A DNA stretch of 64,000 nt. Source: Lolium rigidum (Eukaryota; Streptophyta; Magnoliopsida; Poales; Poaceae). Made by a program: the position numbers and the translations under genes. The stretch's first letter is position 1; each line of letters starts with the position of its first letter. A model generated the notes under the pieces. The model was not told where the DNA came from, searched no databases, and worked only from the letters and a program-made list of their open reading frames with translations. Below are positions 11,009-22,565 of the stretch, piece after piece. The DNA is taken from positions 37,256,256 to 37,320,255 of the forward strand of contig NC_061508.1 in assembly GCF_022539505.1 (NCBI RefSeq), given 5' to 3'.

Positions 11009-11892
11009 GAGCAAGTCTAACAGACCCCTTAAATTTTCGCCCCGTATAACACGAAAAAATGGCCCCGTATTCCATTTCGATCGGCCGAAAACTCGTCCGA
11101 GCTAGCAGTCCCCGTATCGCTAAACGCAAAAGGGCATATTCTAGGAATATGCCAAATCAATAATTTTTTTCTTTTTCCTCTTCTTCTACCTCCAGCCACT
11201 ACCCCGCCCCGAGTCTGCCCGCCCCGGCCGGCCGCCGCCCCCGCCGCCGCCCGCCCGCCGGCCGCCGCCCCGCCGCCGCCGCCCGCCCGCCGGCCGCCGC
11301 CGTCCACTGCCCGCCGCCGCCCGCCACGCTCGCGTCGCGTCCGTGAAGGCACGGACGGCCCCGGCGTCCGGCGACCCCGCCCGCCCCTGCCCGCCCTCGT
11401 CCCTGCCCGCCGCTCCCCCTGCCCCGCCGGCCGCCGCTCCCTCGCCCCGCCGGCCGCCGCTCCTCTCGCCCGTCGGTCGTCGTGTCCGCCACGGGCGCCG
11501 CCCACACGGCGAAGCTCCGCGCCGCGCCGTCTCGTTGAACGCGGCCGCGCCGTCCCGGGACACCTGCGCTGGCGCCGTGTGCTCGCCCTCGCCGCCCTTG
11601 CTCCTCCACCCGACCACCACGCCGCGCCGGTTGCCTACCATGCCAGCAGCGAGATGAATTGCAGTTACTATTTCCTGAAAATTCAGCGTGTGAGAGTGAG
11701 GGTTTGGCCCTGTATTCGGCCTCCCGCCCCGTACAAGTAAGGGGCCAGAAGCCACCCCGTAGCCGAAACTGTAAAAAATCGATGCGGGGGCCTGTTTTAC
11801 GGGGTCTGCTAGACGGCCGAGTAAGGGTTTGGCCCTGTATTCGACGGTTATTTTACGGGTTGGGCCTTTTAAGGGGTCTGTTAGACCTGCTC
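11009..11892. mobile_element. Non-autonomous PIF/Harbinger element, GC-rich
   Basis: The terminal inverted repeats match at 25 of 26 positions: GAGCAAGTCTAACAGACCCC... on the left and the complement of ...GGGGTCTGTTAGACCTGCTC on the right. TAA flanks both sides (11006-11008 and 11893-11895), the target duplication of PIF/Harbinger elements. The 884-bp element has no transposase. Its core (11200-11640) is extremely GC-rich, with long open frames on both strands made of Arg, Ala, Gly and Pro, which I treat as composition artefacts. It interrupts Helitron sequence. Confidence 0.85.
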
Positions 11893-12468
11893 TAATAGCC
11901 CTAGCCTTATGGGTAACCCCTTTCAATCAACAACATTTTTTAATTATTCATCAACGTATTGATTTTTGGAGGTAGCTGCATTATAAATGAGAAAGAGAAA
12001 TCTACCAATTGTTGAGCTGACGTGGTTGCAACTTGAGTTGATTTGAGGCTTCCTCTATTTTTTTAAAGATAGTGGCTCCGCTCATGGAGAAAAAGGTATG
12101 GTTTCTTGCAATTTGCAGGCTATGTGCGATGAACAAGATGGAAATCCTCAGGGAAAAGCTGATTGATAGTTGTTTGACCTGATTACTGAGGTACTACGTC
12201 ATAATATTGTCTGACCTAATTACCGAGGTACTACATCATTCATAATATGTATTCCTGAATCATCATGAGCTTGCAAGTAAATACTAGATAGCACATCCCA
12301 GTTTCCTACTTCTTTGTATCAAAACAAGCATGTTCCTACACTTCCTTTTCTTATAGCACCATTGTTCTTTCTGTGTAGCTTTATGTTGATTTATTCCTAC
12401 ACTTCCTTTTCTTATAGCACCATTGTTCTTTCTGTGTAGCTTTATGTTGATTTAGCTTGAGAACAACA
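11893..12468. other. Helitron-flanked stretch with a tandem repeat
   Basis: Sequence between the Harbinger insertion and the second Helitron 5' end, probably the continuation of the Helitron body begun at 10181. No domain recognised. It contains the 61-bp duplication listed separately. Confidence 0.4.
12333..12454. repeat. Perfect 61-bp tandem duplication
   Basis: Two adjacent copies of a 61-base unit beginning TTCCTACACTTCCTTTTC (12333-12393 and 12394-12454), identical as read. Identity implies a recent event by slippage or unequal exchange. Confidence 0.95.
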
Positions 12469-13572
12469 TTTATACCTACTAATAAATTAAGGGTTCTCTC
12501 CTTTTTCTTCATCCGTTTTGTACTTGCCACTGCTTTTGGATCGAAATTACGGACACTGCCACCAGTTATGTGAATGAACGGGTCGCAGATCGCAACGGAG
12601 CACCAAGGCTGCTTCAATGTATTAACAGAAGACTTGCAAAATCTGAAGATGCTATTACTATGTTAATTGTGCTAAATCTCAATTCGCATTCATAATCTAA
12701 AGGTGCTAATTTCTTTGCAAGCTCGTAGAGAAGCTTAAGAACACGCATACTAATTTTGGATATTGTTGTGTTACTACTATGCTAACTTTCCTGAATCTCA
12801 ATTCACATATCATAATATATCAAATTTTGATTTTGATATTTGCAGCACTACCTGCATTTAGCTATGACATGTTCACTTTTCAGTACCATCAGTGATCATG
12901 GTATTGTGTTTGACCATACCTGAAGAATTCTAGAAAAGAGGGCACATGCCAGAAATAAGCAAACAAATTCACTTCAGCGCACAACAGAGTTTTGATGCTG
13001 GTAATGCACCTCTCAATCAAGAAGTGATTTGTTAGAGCTGACAACAGCGACCAAATGGTTGAGCAAATTCTAAAGTTTGTCTCCATACCAAGTATTACTC
13101 TTCAATGCACGCAGTCTTCAGTTATAGTAATCTTGCAACGATCATTGCTGAATTCTCCCCAGGTACATATTGTAGCATGTGTAGGCGAGAATGAAGTGCG
13201 GATTCAAGATTAGGTTGGCCAAAGAGAATAAAGGTTGGTCTTTCTTGCCCTTCTCACCGATATACTTGTTTCTTACCTATATTGTGTAATCAGCTGAGAA
13301 ATCTTCTAATTTAAAATTCATTTGCAAACAAAGTTCTTATCTGATGTCCATGCAGATAATTTATATGAATAAAGTAAAAGAAAATATATAACCCCAATAG
13401 TGTTCATTTGCAAACAAAGTTTTGATCTGATGTCCATGCAACTAGGGAGCACTAATTTTTTCTTCAGATTATGAAAACTAAGGTCCAACTTAATTAAAGT
13501 GGAAGTAGTATTAAATACATGATCAGCAACTTTGCTCGCTCTTCCGCCGCAACGCGCGGGCATTTTTCCTAG
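12469..13572 (+). mobile_element. Helitron with complete 3' terminus
   Basis: The 5' end TTTATACCTACTAATAAA follows an A at 12468 (canonical TC changed to TT). The 3' end is a GC hairpin region CCGCCGCAACGCGCGGG (13544-13560), then a short spacer and CTAG (13569-13572) followed by T, which is the standard Helitron terminus. Rolling-circle elements insert between A and T without a target duplication, as seen here. The 1.1-kb body has no Rep/helicase and is non-autonomous. It contains an imperfect direct repeat (ATTTGCAAACAAAGTT...GATGTCCATGCA) at 13317 and 13403. Confidence 0.8.
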
Positions 13573-13730
13573 TTTTTCCCAATGGATAACCTGAGGGAGC
13601 GTCTTATTTTCTTTGCGACATGGCGGGGTGGATGTGGATGTCTTTCTTCACGAATAGATCGTCCCATTTCAACAAACTTAATTTGTAAAATATGGATTCA
13701 AATAGAATTACGAATCAAGGTGTCACAATG

Positions 13731-13791
13731 TTGCGGCTTAATTTGCTTCTGAAACTGAGTTTTTGCGGCTTAATTTGCTTCTGAAACTGAG
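13731..13791. repeat. 29-bp direct duplication
   Basis: A 29-base unit starting TTGCGGCTTAATTTGC is present at 13731-13759 and again at 13763-13791, separated by TTT. It lies just upstream of the GC-rich retroposon-like sequence and may be a filler or slippage product. Confidence 0.95.
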
Positions 13792-13792
13792 C

Positions 13793-14677
13793 TCAGGTCT
13801 GCGGGCATCGGCGTTCGTCCTCAAGCCCCGCGTCGGTGTTGGTCGGCGCCCCCTCTATATGGCGTTCTGGCGACGCCCACGGTGCTCTTCGGCGGTGCTC
13901 CGTCGGCTGCAGACTGTGCAGCCCGGCCTCTCATCTCCGCGAGGTGCGGTGGGTGGAGGTCGTGCTCGCGGAGCTCTCCGTTCTGGTTTGGTGGTGGTGG
14001 TGGCTGTTGCGCGGCGTCGGCGCAGGAGGTGGAGGATGGTGGTGGCTGTGGTTCTCCAGGGGAAACCCTGATCCCTCGTGGGATCGGGCGAGGGCGACAC
14101 TTTCTTGTGTCGTTTGGCCTACTGGGGTCCTCGCCTTGGATGCTCCGTCGGCCAGAGGGGTATGTGGAGCGAGTTGGTTGTCAGCGTCGACGAGCTGTTT
14201 GGCTTCCTCGACTCAGCGGTCAGGCAAACACGACTTCAATTTTCGGTGTGCTCCGGGTGAAAACCCTGCAGCGGCCTCGGCCGATGCCGGTGATGGCGGC
14301 GCTCTTGGTCATCGCTCCCCTTGTTGGAGGCATCACTGTGGAGGCCCTTCACTGCAAGTGTTGTTGTTCGTTTTGTCTGTCTTGTCAATTTTGTCCTCTC
14401 GGCCCGTCTTCGGCTAGGTAGTGCGCGGCCCCGAGGGTCGGCGTGGATTTCGGAGCGGCGGCTCCGTGTTTTGCCTCTGCCTTGTTGCGTTTTGAGGTGT
14501 TTTCGGGTGTCGGCCTTCCACTGGGGTGGCTAGGCCGTCGGCTCGTGTGGTGCGCGACCTCGGGGCCAGCGTGTTGTGTTGTGTTGTATCGGTTTTCGGT
14601 TGGTTTCCCTCATAAACTGGCCATTTCTCTTCTACTATATCAATGAATGGCAAGCCTCTTGCCTAGTTTCAAAAAAA
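13793..14677 (+). mobile_element. LINE/retroposon-like 3' region with A tail
   Basis: The GC-rich body (13793-14450) becomes T/G-rich like a 3' UTR, then ends ATCAATGAATGGCAAGCC and an A7 run (14671-14677). The form resembles 3' ends of plant L1 LINEs and the retroposon at 5.06-6.19 kb. No reverse transcriptase is readable and no target duplication was found, so the 5' boundary is a guess. The overlapping open frames here (up to 193 residues) show no domain. Confidence 0.5.
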
Positions 14678-15669
14678 GTATTTGAAAAACATTCTCACAG
14701 CCCGTATGTTGTCAGTATGTGGTCGATGTTGCTGTTGGCTCCTGCCAAATTATTTAAAAGAGAAGGACTGAGACCAACTCTGCCCAACCTAGGCAACAAA
14801 GAGAATAGCTAGGCTCTAGGGTCACTTGCAAGTGCACGGCTGCTCCTTGTCGTCAGCACGCCTTACGCAGTGGTTTTTTGACGTGGAGACGTCAATGAGA
14901 CAAAGGAGGATGTCGGCACTCGGCACAAGAGTTTCAATTGTGTGGTGGATGATTATACTGATCTCCAATTGTTGTTGACCGTTGCAACACTTATCGCGTC
15001 CTCTCTGGTTGCAAACATATACTGTATGTCGGAAATCTCGAAAAGCATCCGTGATCTATCGCTTGTCTCGTCGTACTTTCACGGTTGGGTTTTGGCCGAC
15101 GAGATAGCTCAGGATGGGCTTTGGCCGACGAGACAGCTACCGCCCGCCTACCTGTCTGACTCACTGACTTTCGCGCGCAATGTCCCCTTGTGCAGCTAGC
15201 TTTAGCAGTGCTGCCTGCTGCGGCATCGCTCATGCACGCCGTCGCATAACTGCCTAACCTACAGTGTCTCTTCTGTGACTCAGGCAGTCGGCGAGAAAAC
15301 CCTGTTCAAATTCTTGCATTATTACTCATATCCAACTTTTTGTTGGCGCATAGATGTTTACATAGGTTCCCATAGGCAACAGCAAACAAACAGATCGTAT
15401 ATTCCATCAAACCAGCAACTTCCTACACTTCTCAGTCTTTTGCATCAGTCAAGTTCTACCCTTCCCCTTAATCTCCACAAACATTCACAAGTATAGCTGT
15501 TCCTTATGTTGTCTCTGACATTAATGTACAACCGTTACTGATCTCTCATATCTGAGAACTACACACACGTCGCGGCAAAGTTCACCTAATTGCCTCTTCT
15601 GCCAATCAGGTTCACATAGTTACAGCATCATAAGGTTTTGTCTGTTAGAGAGCAAACTGAGGAATATGA
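14678..15669. other. 3' flank of the TMEM192-like gene
   Basis: No independent gene seen. The right part probably includes the 3' UTR and terminator of the minus-strand gene that stops at 15670. Confidence 0.4.
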
Positions 15670-18600
15670 TCAGGTCTTTTCTCCTTGGTTGGTTGGCCTC
15701 TGTTTTGCATGCTTCTTCTGCAGTTCCATGTTCGAAACCCTCTCAGCCTCAAGTGCTCGCTCCAGCTGTTAAATGCACATGTAGTAAAGACACCGAGATG
15801 ATGCTAAGGGGAATTAATTCTTCTGCTAAAGAGCAGTACTACTACTACTAGGTTCTATGACAGTTACCTTTGCTGCTCGAGCACTCCATTCACCAAGAAT
15901 TGCTCTCAGCCTCTCGTTTTCTTCAACATACTGCATTTCATAATGTTCACCATCAAACAATGATTTTTTGTTACTCTTACAAGAAGTATATCTTGCCACA
16001 ACCAACTTGGATACTGCTAGTTCGCTGCCGCAAAATATGCACACAGAAACACACAAAACTGAACATACTTGATTGTTGTTCGAACGGATATGCTGGATCT
16101 CCGAGTCCTTCTCAGCAATTAAACCACGAGCAATATGAAGCTCCGAATGCACTTGATTCATCTACATGTGACGCAAGTTGTATTAATCCGTGTTGTATTA
16201 TTTACAGAAAAAGCATGATCAATTCCTGAAGCTTGTTAGCTTGGGTATTCTTGTTTGTGTAACCCTAGTTGTCAAAGTGGATGCCACAGTAACATTTCGA
16301 GTATGAGCAGCAGCACAAAAAGCACACATTGAGTTCTTTTTAAAGTTTAATTCCTATGCATATGTAGGAAATAAGTGACAGTTTTCACAATTGACCACCA
16401 GCCTCGTCATTCACTTAACTTAATTCATAATTGATTGCTACTTTACAGTTGAGAAAATAAGGGATGTAGAGAAGGAAATAAAAAAAACACCATGCGTTTC
16501 TGGTGTGTTTTGATGTCATTTGTGCAGTATAAAATATCTGGTTGACTAAAAATATTACCTCTGCAGACAATGCTCGAAGTTCTTGATCACGAGACGCTAA
16601 TAGGTGAGCAAGATCAACCTGAATAATTACAAGGAGAAAATGTGAATATACAAAATCAACGTTAATCGGGTTGATCTAACCAATGTCACCATTAAACAGT
16701 TTTTACTCTGGAACCTATGGGCACTCAGAGGGTCGGAAGGAACAGTTTAGTGGTAGAATTAATTTGTACCTGAGGAGTGCTTGCAGAAACACTTCTATGG
16801 TACTTGCTTAAGCATTCTTGCAACCTAAGAACCTGATAGAAAAAATCATTAACCAAACTCAATATCGTGCTAATAGCTTGGTTTCAAACAAAAACGCAAA
16901 CTTAGTGCGGAAATACATTAACTATTCTACTATTTGGCTGCACTACATACAAAACAGAGGTGCACGTGCAAATGTCAAGACTTATTGTAAGTTTGTAACA
17001 CACGCCCTTAGGTTCTTTTTTTTTTACGGAAAAACAGTAGGGAAAACCGAATTCCTTGTGTCCAGCCAGTATCCAGAAAAAGAGAGATGATACTGAATAA
17101 GTAATAGACTTCTGTTGTCCTATTGTAAGAACAGCAGTTGAAGACCTTTTCCTTTCATAATGTTATATCATATCCTAGTACTATTCTGTCATATAACATA
17201 ACTGAGAAAAATAAACATGTCCAGTAAATGAAGTTATTTGATAAATATATGCACACATTTTTATATTTCATGTACCTCTTCACTCAGGTAGTGAATATTG
17301 TCCCTCTGGTACTGGAGCAATGCCATTTGTTGGTCAGAAAGGCGAGTATCATAGTACCTGCAAAATGCTATTTTACCAATCCATAGTAGAGCTCAAATGA
17401 CAGGAATGTTTGATGATTAGAAGCTTTCGAAGTGGCATTACTTTCTAAGTGTTGGTAATCACAAATCATATCTGCAATGCCTCTTCTCTATGAGACTATG
17501 CCCTACAATATTTTAACTGCAACCACCTGCGCTTAGTTGCTTAAGGTGGCACTGGGTGCAAGAACAAACAGTTGTACATGCAAAGACAGCAACCACAAGC
17601 ACAGCTAGTTTTTACCATGAAATTATACATTTAACAAATATAAAGAACACAATTGTAAGGCAAATCATGTTAAATCCATGTGACATATTTTCATCAATAA
17701 ATACAAAATTTATATTGTACCTCGGCTCTTCAAATGAACTAGATGGTCGCAGTGCAGAATAAAGTGGTTGTAGAATATCAGGCTGCTCATTCAGAGAGTT
17801 GTATTTATGGATGTGCCCTGCACATCAAATTTAGAAGTTACAGACATAATCTCACACAATGTCATCTTATGGGAAAAGAAACTGTATCTAGGGCACCAAC
17901 AGAATGTTATCTATTTCAGAAAATTATTGGATGCTATCAAAAGGAACTGCTACTCTTACAATGAGGTCGGACATTATGACTAACGAATAAATGTTGCGAA
18001 TTTCCATGTAATAAAAGATTCACGAAAAAGTCGCAAGCAATTATACGAAGTCAAGCGGACAAAGTTACTCTACAGAGAGCAGTAACTTATAATGTCTACC
18101 ACGTACTCAGGAATAAATTAGACAAACTACACAGCTTAACCCACCTATGTATAGGCTCATGAAGCATCCAGCGCATATCACTTCAATGACCAGAGAAATC
18201 CTGCATGATTGGAAAGTAATAGCATTAAAAACCAAATAGGTGTGCTCTGTTTCTGTTCGATACCAAAGTAGAATAGCCACATCACCCTGCTAAATAAGAA
18301 ACAAATTTGGTACATCCACACTGACTTTGCATCAAACATTGACAAAGTGTTCATATGTCACCATCACCATGAATCATAAGTTATAGAACGCTACTCAGCT
18401 TTGAGGTTGTTCAGGTAATGTACAAGATTTAACAAAACAGATGGTACAAGGTGGTACTGTATATTGCTTGCCCACCTGGCCATTTGAGAAAACTACAAAC
18501 CAAACAAATGCTAGTGTGCATACAACTCGCTTGATATATAATGAACAACCCAATAACCTGAGGGCTTCACATGTAGTTCATAGAATCAATGTAGGTAGGT

Positions 18601-20680
18601 ACTAAGCCTCCTACTAAAATGAACACAAACTATACAATGGGATTCATTTCATTGTAATTGCAAAGATGCCAATAATGCTTTCCTTTACAGAACACAGAAA
18701 TCCGGTTATCTTAATCATATTTGCTTATGAAAAGGGCAACAACTTAAGGAAAGATTGTATTCAGCTGAAGAATTGTACCTGAGCAAAACTGAAATTGATA
18801 ATATTTTTAATTCAGGCTGCCAAACTAAAATTAAGAGCATCACGGCAGTACCTGCAACCACATTTTTAGGATAGCCATCATTACGACTACATAAAAATAA
18901 CAAATCTATATTTACCCAAACTAATTAATGTGCAAAGTTCAGTTGAAAATAAATTCAAATATTGGTATTTTGGAATATCAACCAGCATTAACATGAACGG
19001 ATCTACAAAACACTACTAACATTAACATGTTACCAAATCAACACACGTAAAAAAAACAAAGTCTTTACCAAGTAGACATTTTGTATCTCTGCTATAATGT
19101 CCAGAAAGGCAGAGATACAATACAACAATACCAATATAACCATCACAAAAAGCAAGAACCCAATCTAGATAGCATGGATTTGGTTAGCTAATACTTACCA
19201 CATGCAATAGTGGTAAATGGAGCACTAGCAATGTGCTTAAAGCTAGAAACAAACAAAAGGTGCTGGCATTGGAACATAGCATGGACTTGGTTAGCTAATA
19301 CTTACCACATGCAATAGTGGCAAATGGAATACTAGCAATATGCTTCAGTTTCTGACTTAAATCATAATATCCCTGCATTTACAAGAGAAATTTGGTTAGT
19401 GCATCAGCAATTATGGTGCTTCAGCACTGTATCAGCAACTACATTTTTACAGAGCTAACATGTTCACAATTAACGAACGGTAGAGACAAAACATGCTGAA
19501 GTGACCCCAGTCAAGGAAAACTCTAAATAGCAGTGAATGGCTGATAGCTATGCACTGATGGTGGATGGACTTTTTGTCTAAAATATTATACATTATCCGC
19601 ATACCCAAGTGTCAATGAAGTGAGTAAATCGTTTATTTGTGCAGACTCTGGAAATATAATTCATTTCTGTTCCTCGTGTAGTACCTGTAATCGCACCTTT
19701 TTGACCTGATGAACCCAATACTGCTGGAATATGCCTGCAGCAAATTTCTGTTAGAGTAACTCCATACGAAGGATATAAAAGTGACAACGTAGTAGCATCT
19801 AACCAATGACATGAACCTGTAACAATTAGAAGGAGAACATTGCAGCTGCATAGCAACGGAAGGATGATGTCTGGTATAAGGACAAATATCCATGGAGCTG
19901 CTATCGCAAGACCAGCATAACCTGTCTACAGAAGAGGAATGAATCACAACTATCAGAAACTGCAAAAAAGATAGGAAAAAAAGTACACTACTATCGGAGG
20001 GATCAAGGCAACTAGCAGATATAAGATACATTTATTTTCGTGGATAAATTCAAGTAAATTGTTTCTGAAGTAACCTTTCTAGCATAATTTTAAAAAATAA
20101 CATGGTCCATCACTATTAAAAAAACAAAGGAGAGCCAGCAAATATTCACTTGCCAATAAGATACAGTAGAGAGTGCCACCAACTACACTTCGAGACTGCC
20201 GCTGACCAGACAGAGGGGCTTCATGTACTATGTCAACAAATCTGGATGAGAGGTTGGGAATAAAAAAGAAAATCAGATTGCTAAAATAGATCAGCATAAA
20301 ATATAGAGGAATTAAATCCCTATTATATTTTTATGTCACAACTTCTGATGTTATTCTTCCAAAAGCTAGGCATCCCTGATCAAGCACCAAAAAAGAACAA
20401 CAAATCAAGCGAAACTCTAATGATAAAGACGAGCTTGTATACCAGATGATCACATGAAACATTATCATTGCTTTACAAAATAGTGATACACCGATACGTA
20501 CAGAACTATGCTTAACATCACCAAATGGGAGAACAATAAATCAGAACAGAAATACTACCATAGCAGAGCCTGTGAATTGTTATAATTATCAAAAATCGCC
20601 ACTAAACCATACCTCCCAAACTTAAGTGTAGCAGGCCACCTTATTGTTAGATTTAGATAAGATAACATTGGAAAATCATG
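15670..20680 (-). CDS. TMEM192-like multi-pass membrane protein with C-terminal coiled coil (5' end not seen)
   Basis: Thirteen exons join with GT-AG borders into one open frame of about 331 residues: 20150-20241, 19817-19921, 19685-19734, 19306-19372, 18779-18851, 18145-18200, 17721-17817, 17276-17357, 16770-16832, 16559-16618, 16069-16161, 15868-15930, 15670-15765 (stop TGA). A likely upstream exon (reading WPATLKFGR) ends at 20613. The N-terminal half has hydrophobic helices (GLAIAAPWIFVLIPDIILP, AVMLLILVW, ISLVIEVICAGCFMSLYI). Next comes HKYNSLNEQPDIL, matching the TMEM192 family motif around 'PDIL', and QYQRDNIHYLSEEVLRLQE. The C-terminal 150 residues form a heptad-rich coiled coil (YVEENERLRAILGEWSARAA, LERALEAERVSNMELQKK). 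Animal TMEM192 is a lysosomal/late endosomal membrane protein; the plant role is unknown to me. The start codon is missing, lost in the repeats or gap to the right. Confidence 0.8.
19171..19346 (-). repeat. 107-bp duplication of an exon and its donor site
   Basis: The block from AGCATGGA(T/C)TTGGTTAGC through the exon 3' half is present at 19171-19239 and 19278-19346 (offset 107 bp). The copy at 19278-19346 covers most of the complete exon 19306-19372, which has a good acceptor. The other has the same donor and coding end (reading FKHIASAPFTTIACG) but lacks the normal acceptor; a cryptic TTTCTAG lies at its start. Both copies end in the same splice phase. The copies differ at several positions, so the event is not very recent. 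Confidence 0.85.
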
Positions 20681-20935
20681 AACCTCGATAAAGTTTGAAT
20701 TGCATGCCCCCACACCACATACCTCCCAAACTTAAGGGGGGTGCACAAAATGTAACATCATCGAAGGGGCTACTAACTCACAATGTCAGGCCGGTACTGG
20801 ATCCTCCTGACTACTCAACCAAATTCACACAAGGTTTCTCAAACAGTGTGCTGAACATGGAGCAGAAGCAGGTTCCACCCTTGAAGATGTGCGCCACCAG
20901 ATGAAGGAGCGTGCATCTATCTAATAGCTTCTTTT

Positions 20936-21176
20936 GCGTCTGGCCAAGCTAAATAAAAAAGAACAAGGGCAGGTGCTCCTCTTGCTCTGGAGAGCTTGGT
21001 CTTTGAGAGATGATATTATCCATGAAAAAGGTACGGCTACTATAAAACAGTCTGTTGATTTCCTTAAATCTTATGCCATAGAAATCTCCTTGGACCAGGT
21101 GCCTTGTTGCTCTCCTCATGACAAAGGAAAAATGGTTCTTCATCCAGATCAGGGGCCTGTGCATGTGGGTTCTGTT
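20936..21176 (+). pseudogene. LINE C-terminal fragment
   Basis: Encodes a piece of the region after the reverse transcriptase of plant L1-type LINEs: LAKLNKKEQGQVLLLLWRAW then SLRDDIIHEKGTATIKQSVD. This matches the zf-RVT-associated segment with 'W..W..R...HEKG'. The fragment runs into the assembly gap at 21177, so its downstream RNase H part is unseen. Upstream to 20700 there are only stops. Confidence 0.65.
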
Positions 21177-21276
21177 NNNNNNNNNNNNNNNNNNNNNNNN
21201 NNNNNNNNNNNNNNNNNNNNNNNNNNNNNNNNNNNNNNNNNNNNNNNNNNNNNNNNNNNNNNNNNNNNNNNNNNNN
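21177..21276. other. Assembly gap (100 N)
   Basis: Exactly 100 unknown bases, the conventional placeholder length, so true size is unknown. Confidence 1.
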
Positions 21277-22214
21277 ATTTAGGTCATCCCTTGCTACTAT
21301 AGACCGTATTTCCTTCGAAGTATGGTGTCCGGACCTCCGACAGGACAACTTTTGAAGCTGCACTTAGAACCAAAGATGGCCATGCATTTGTTGTTAATGT
21401 TACCAACAGTAGCTGGCGAGAACCTATATCAACGGAAGATTTTGGAACGAATTTGCTAGAGTGTACAATTTTAAGGTTGGCATGGAGTTAATTTTCAGAA
21501 TTAACTCATCCGGTCAGGATACTCTTGTAATAAGCTGGAGCCGAACCACTAATCCATCCGGGTAATTTTCCACCTTTGGACGAGAATGATTGATCATATT
21601 AATTATTCCATCTTATGTCGATTATTTTAATTATGCGAGCTTACTACCGGTTGTCCGTACTGAAGCGTGACATTGTTGACTCGCTCGGTACTACTGATGG
21701 AACAATGATAAATTGGAGGATGATGCATACCGTCATTCTTCGGGTGGACAACTTGGACTACCTTGTTGAGTACCACAATGCTTGGAGATTATGATCAAGG
21801 AGCACTAGTTGTCCCAATGCTGCATACTCTGAATTGGACAAACAGCGAAAATTACAACAAACACGTGGTAAGCAGTAGATCATATCATTTCATTAACTTT
21901 GCGACCTACATTACGTACAAGTGTTTAACTAAACTATGTCTCTACTGTTGGAACAGAAAATCCCTAGCCGTTTGGTTCCTAAAGATATGGAACAATATGG
22001 TGCAATCGGTATTGTGTGCCATCCCGGTACTTTGGTGCGTGCGTCCTACGCAATTTCTTCGACGATGGTCGTCTACTGCGTCAGTGGGTGGAAGGAGTTC
22101 ATGGACAAGGAAAAGCACCTTCAGATGGGTGACAAGATGTTGTTCTTGCTTTACACGGGAAATGCAGGGGTTTACTTGTTTGCTACCCATGTGCACGAAA
22201 TCGATGCGGAGTAG
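21277..22214 (+). pseudogene. B3 DNA-binding-domain-like gene fragment
   Basis: Plus-strand coding remnants of a two-domain protein resembling plant B3 transcription factors. Block 1 (about 21330-21560) reads DGHAFVVNVTNSSWREPIS, then after a frame change VYNFKVGMELIFRINSSG, matching the B3 pattern 'Y.LK.GD.L.FR'. Block 2 uses a clean intron (donor at 21868, acceptor ending 21956). It reads NKHV then KIPSRLVPKDMEQYG and GWKEFMDKEKHLQMGDKMLF, the typical B3 'GW..F....L..GD...F', stopping at 22214. Frame breaks around 21470 and 21770 suggest a pseudogene. The start lies in or beyond the gap. Its 3' end faces the CACTA transposase gene, so it may belong to that element. Confidence 0.6.
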
Positions 22215-22565
22215 CTAGTCGGTGATTCATGGTGCCTGTGTGTCCAACTATGCAGCCCCTTTAGGTTTAAATTAAGTTGTAAGACTCTTTATGCGATTGT
22301 CGATTTTGCTTGTGTTAAAACAATAGTTAGTCATATCGTGCTTGCTGGTTGTAATCGTGTCAAGTGTCGATTAATTAAAACCATTGTCAAAGTTATGTTA
22401 CCGACATGTTGGCTTTCTTATATCCGTCCATATTTTTGCTTATATTAATTTGCTCTTAAACCCTTCTGGATAATTCAATGACAAGTTCGAGATCGTAAAC
22501 ATCTAAATAAGAACATTTCAAATGTTTGGAACAAAACATATAGTTATATGCATTACATGTTTCTA
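22215..22565. other. Convergent intergenic region
   Basis: AT-rich space between two convergent 3' ends, probably 3' UTRs. No CACTA terminus is visible here, so the CACTA element to the right must extend further left. Confidence 0.5.

Noticed and set aside
11186..11926. 246-residue minus-strand frame and companions
   Set aside because: Same reason: GC-rich Harbinger interior, Gly/Arg/Ala repeats, and the frame runs across the element border into unrelated flank.
15868..16161. Kinesin or other motor coiled-coil protein
   Set aside because: The coiled-coil exons alone suggested this, but upstream exons in the same frame show membrane helices and the TMEM192-type QPDIL region, with no motor domain.
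20934..21363. Open frames spanning the first N gap
   Set aside because: They are joined only through unknown bases. The left part is a LINE fragment and the right part belongs to a B3-like gene.
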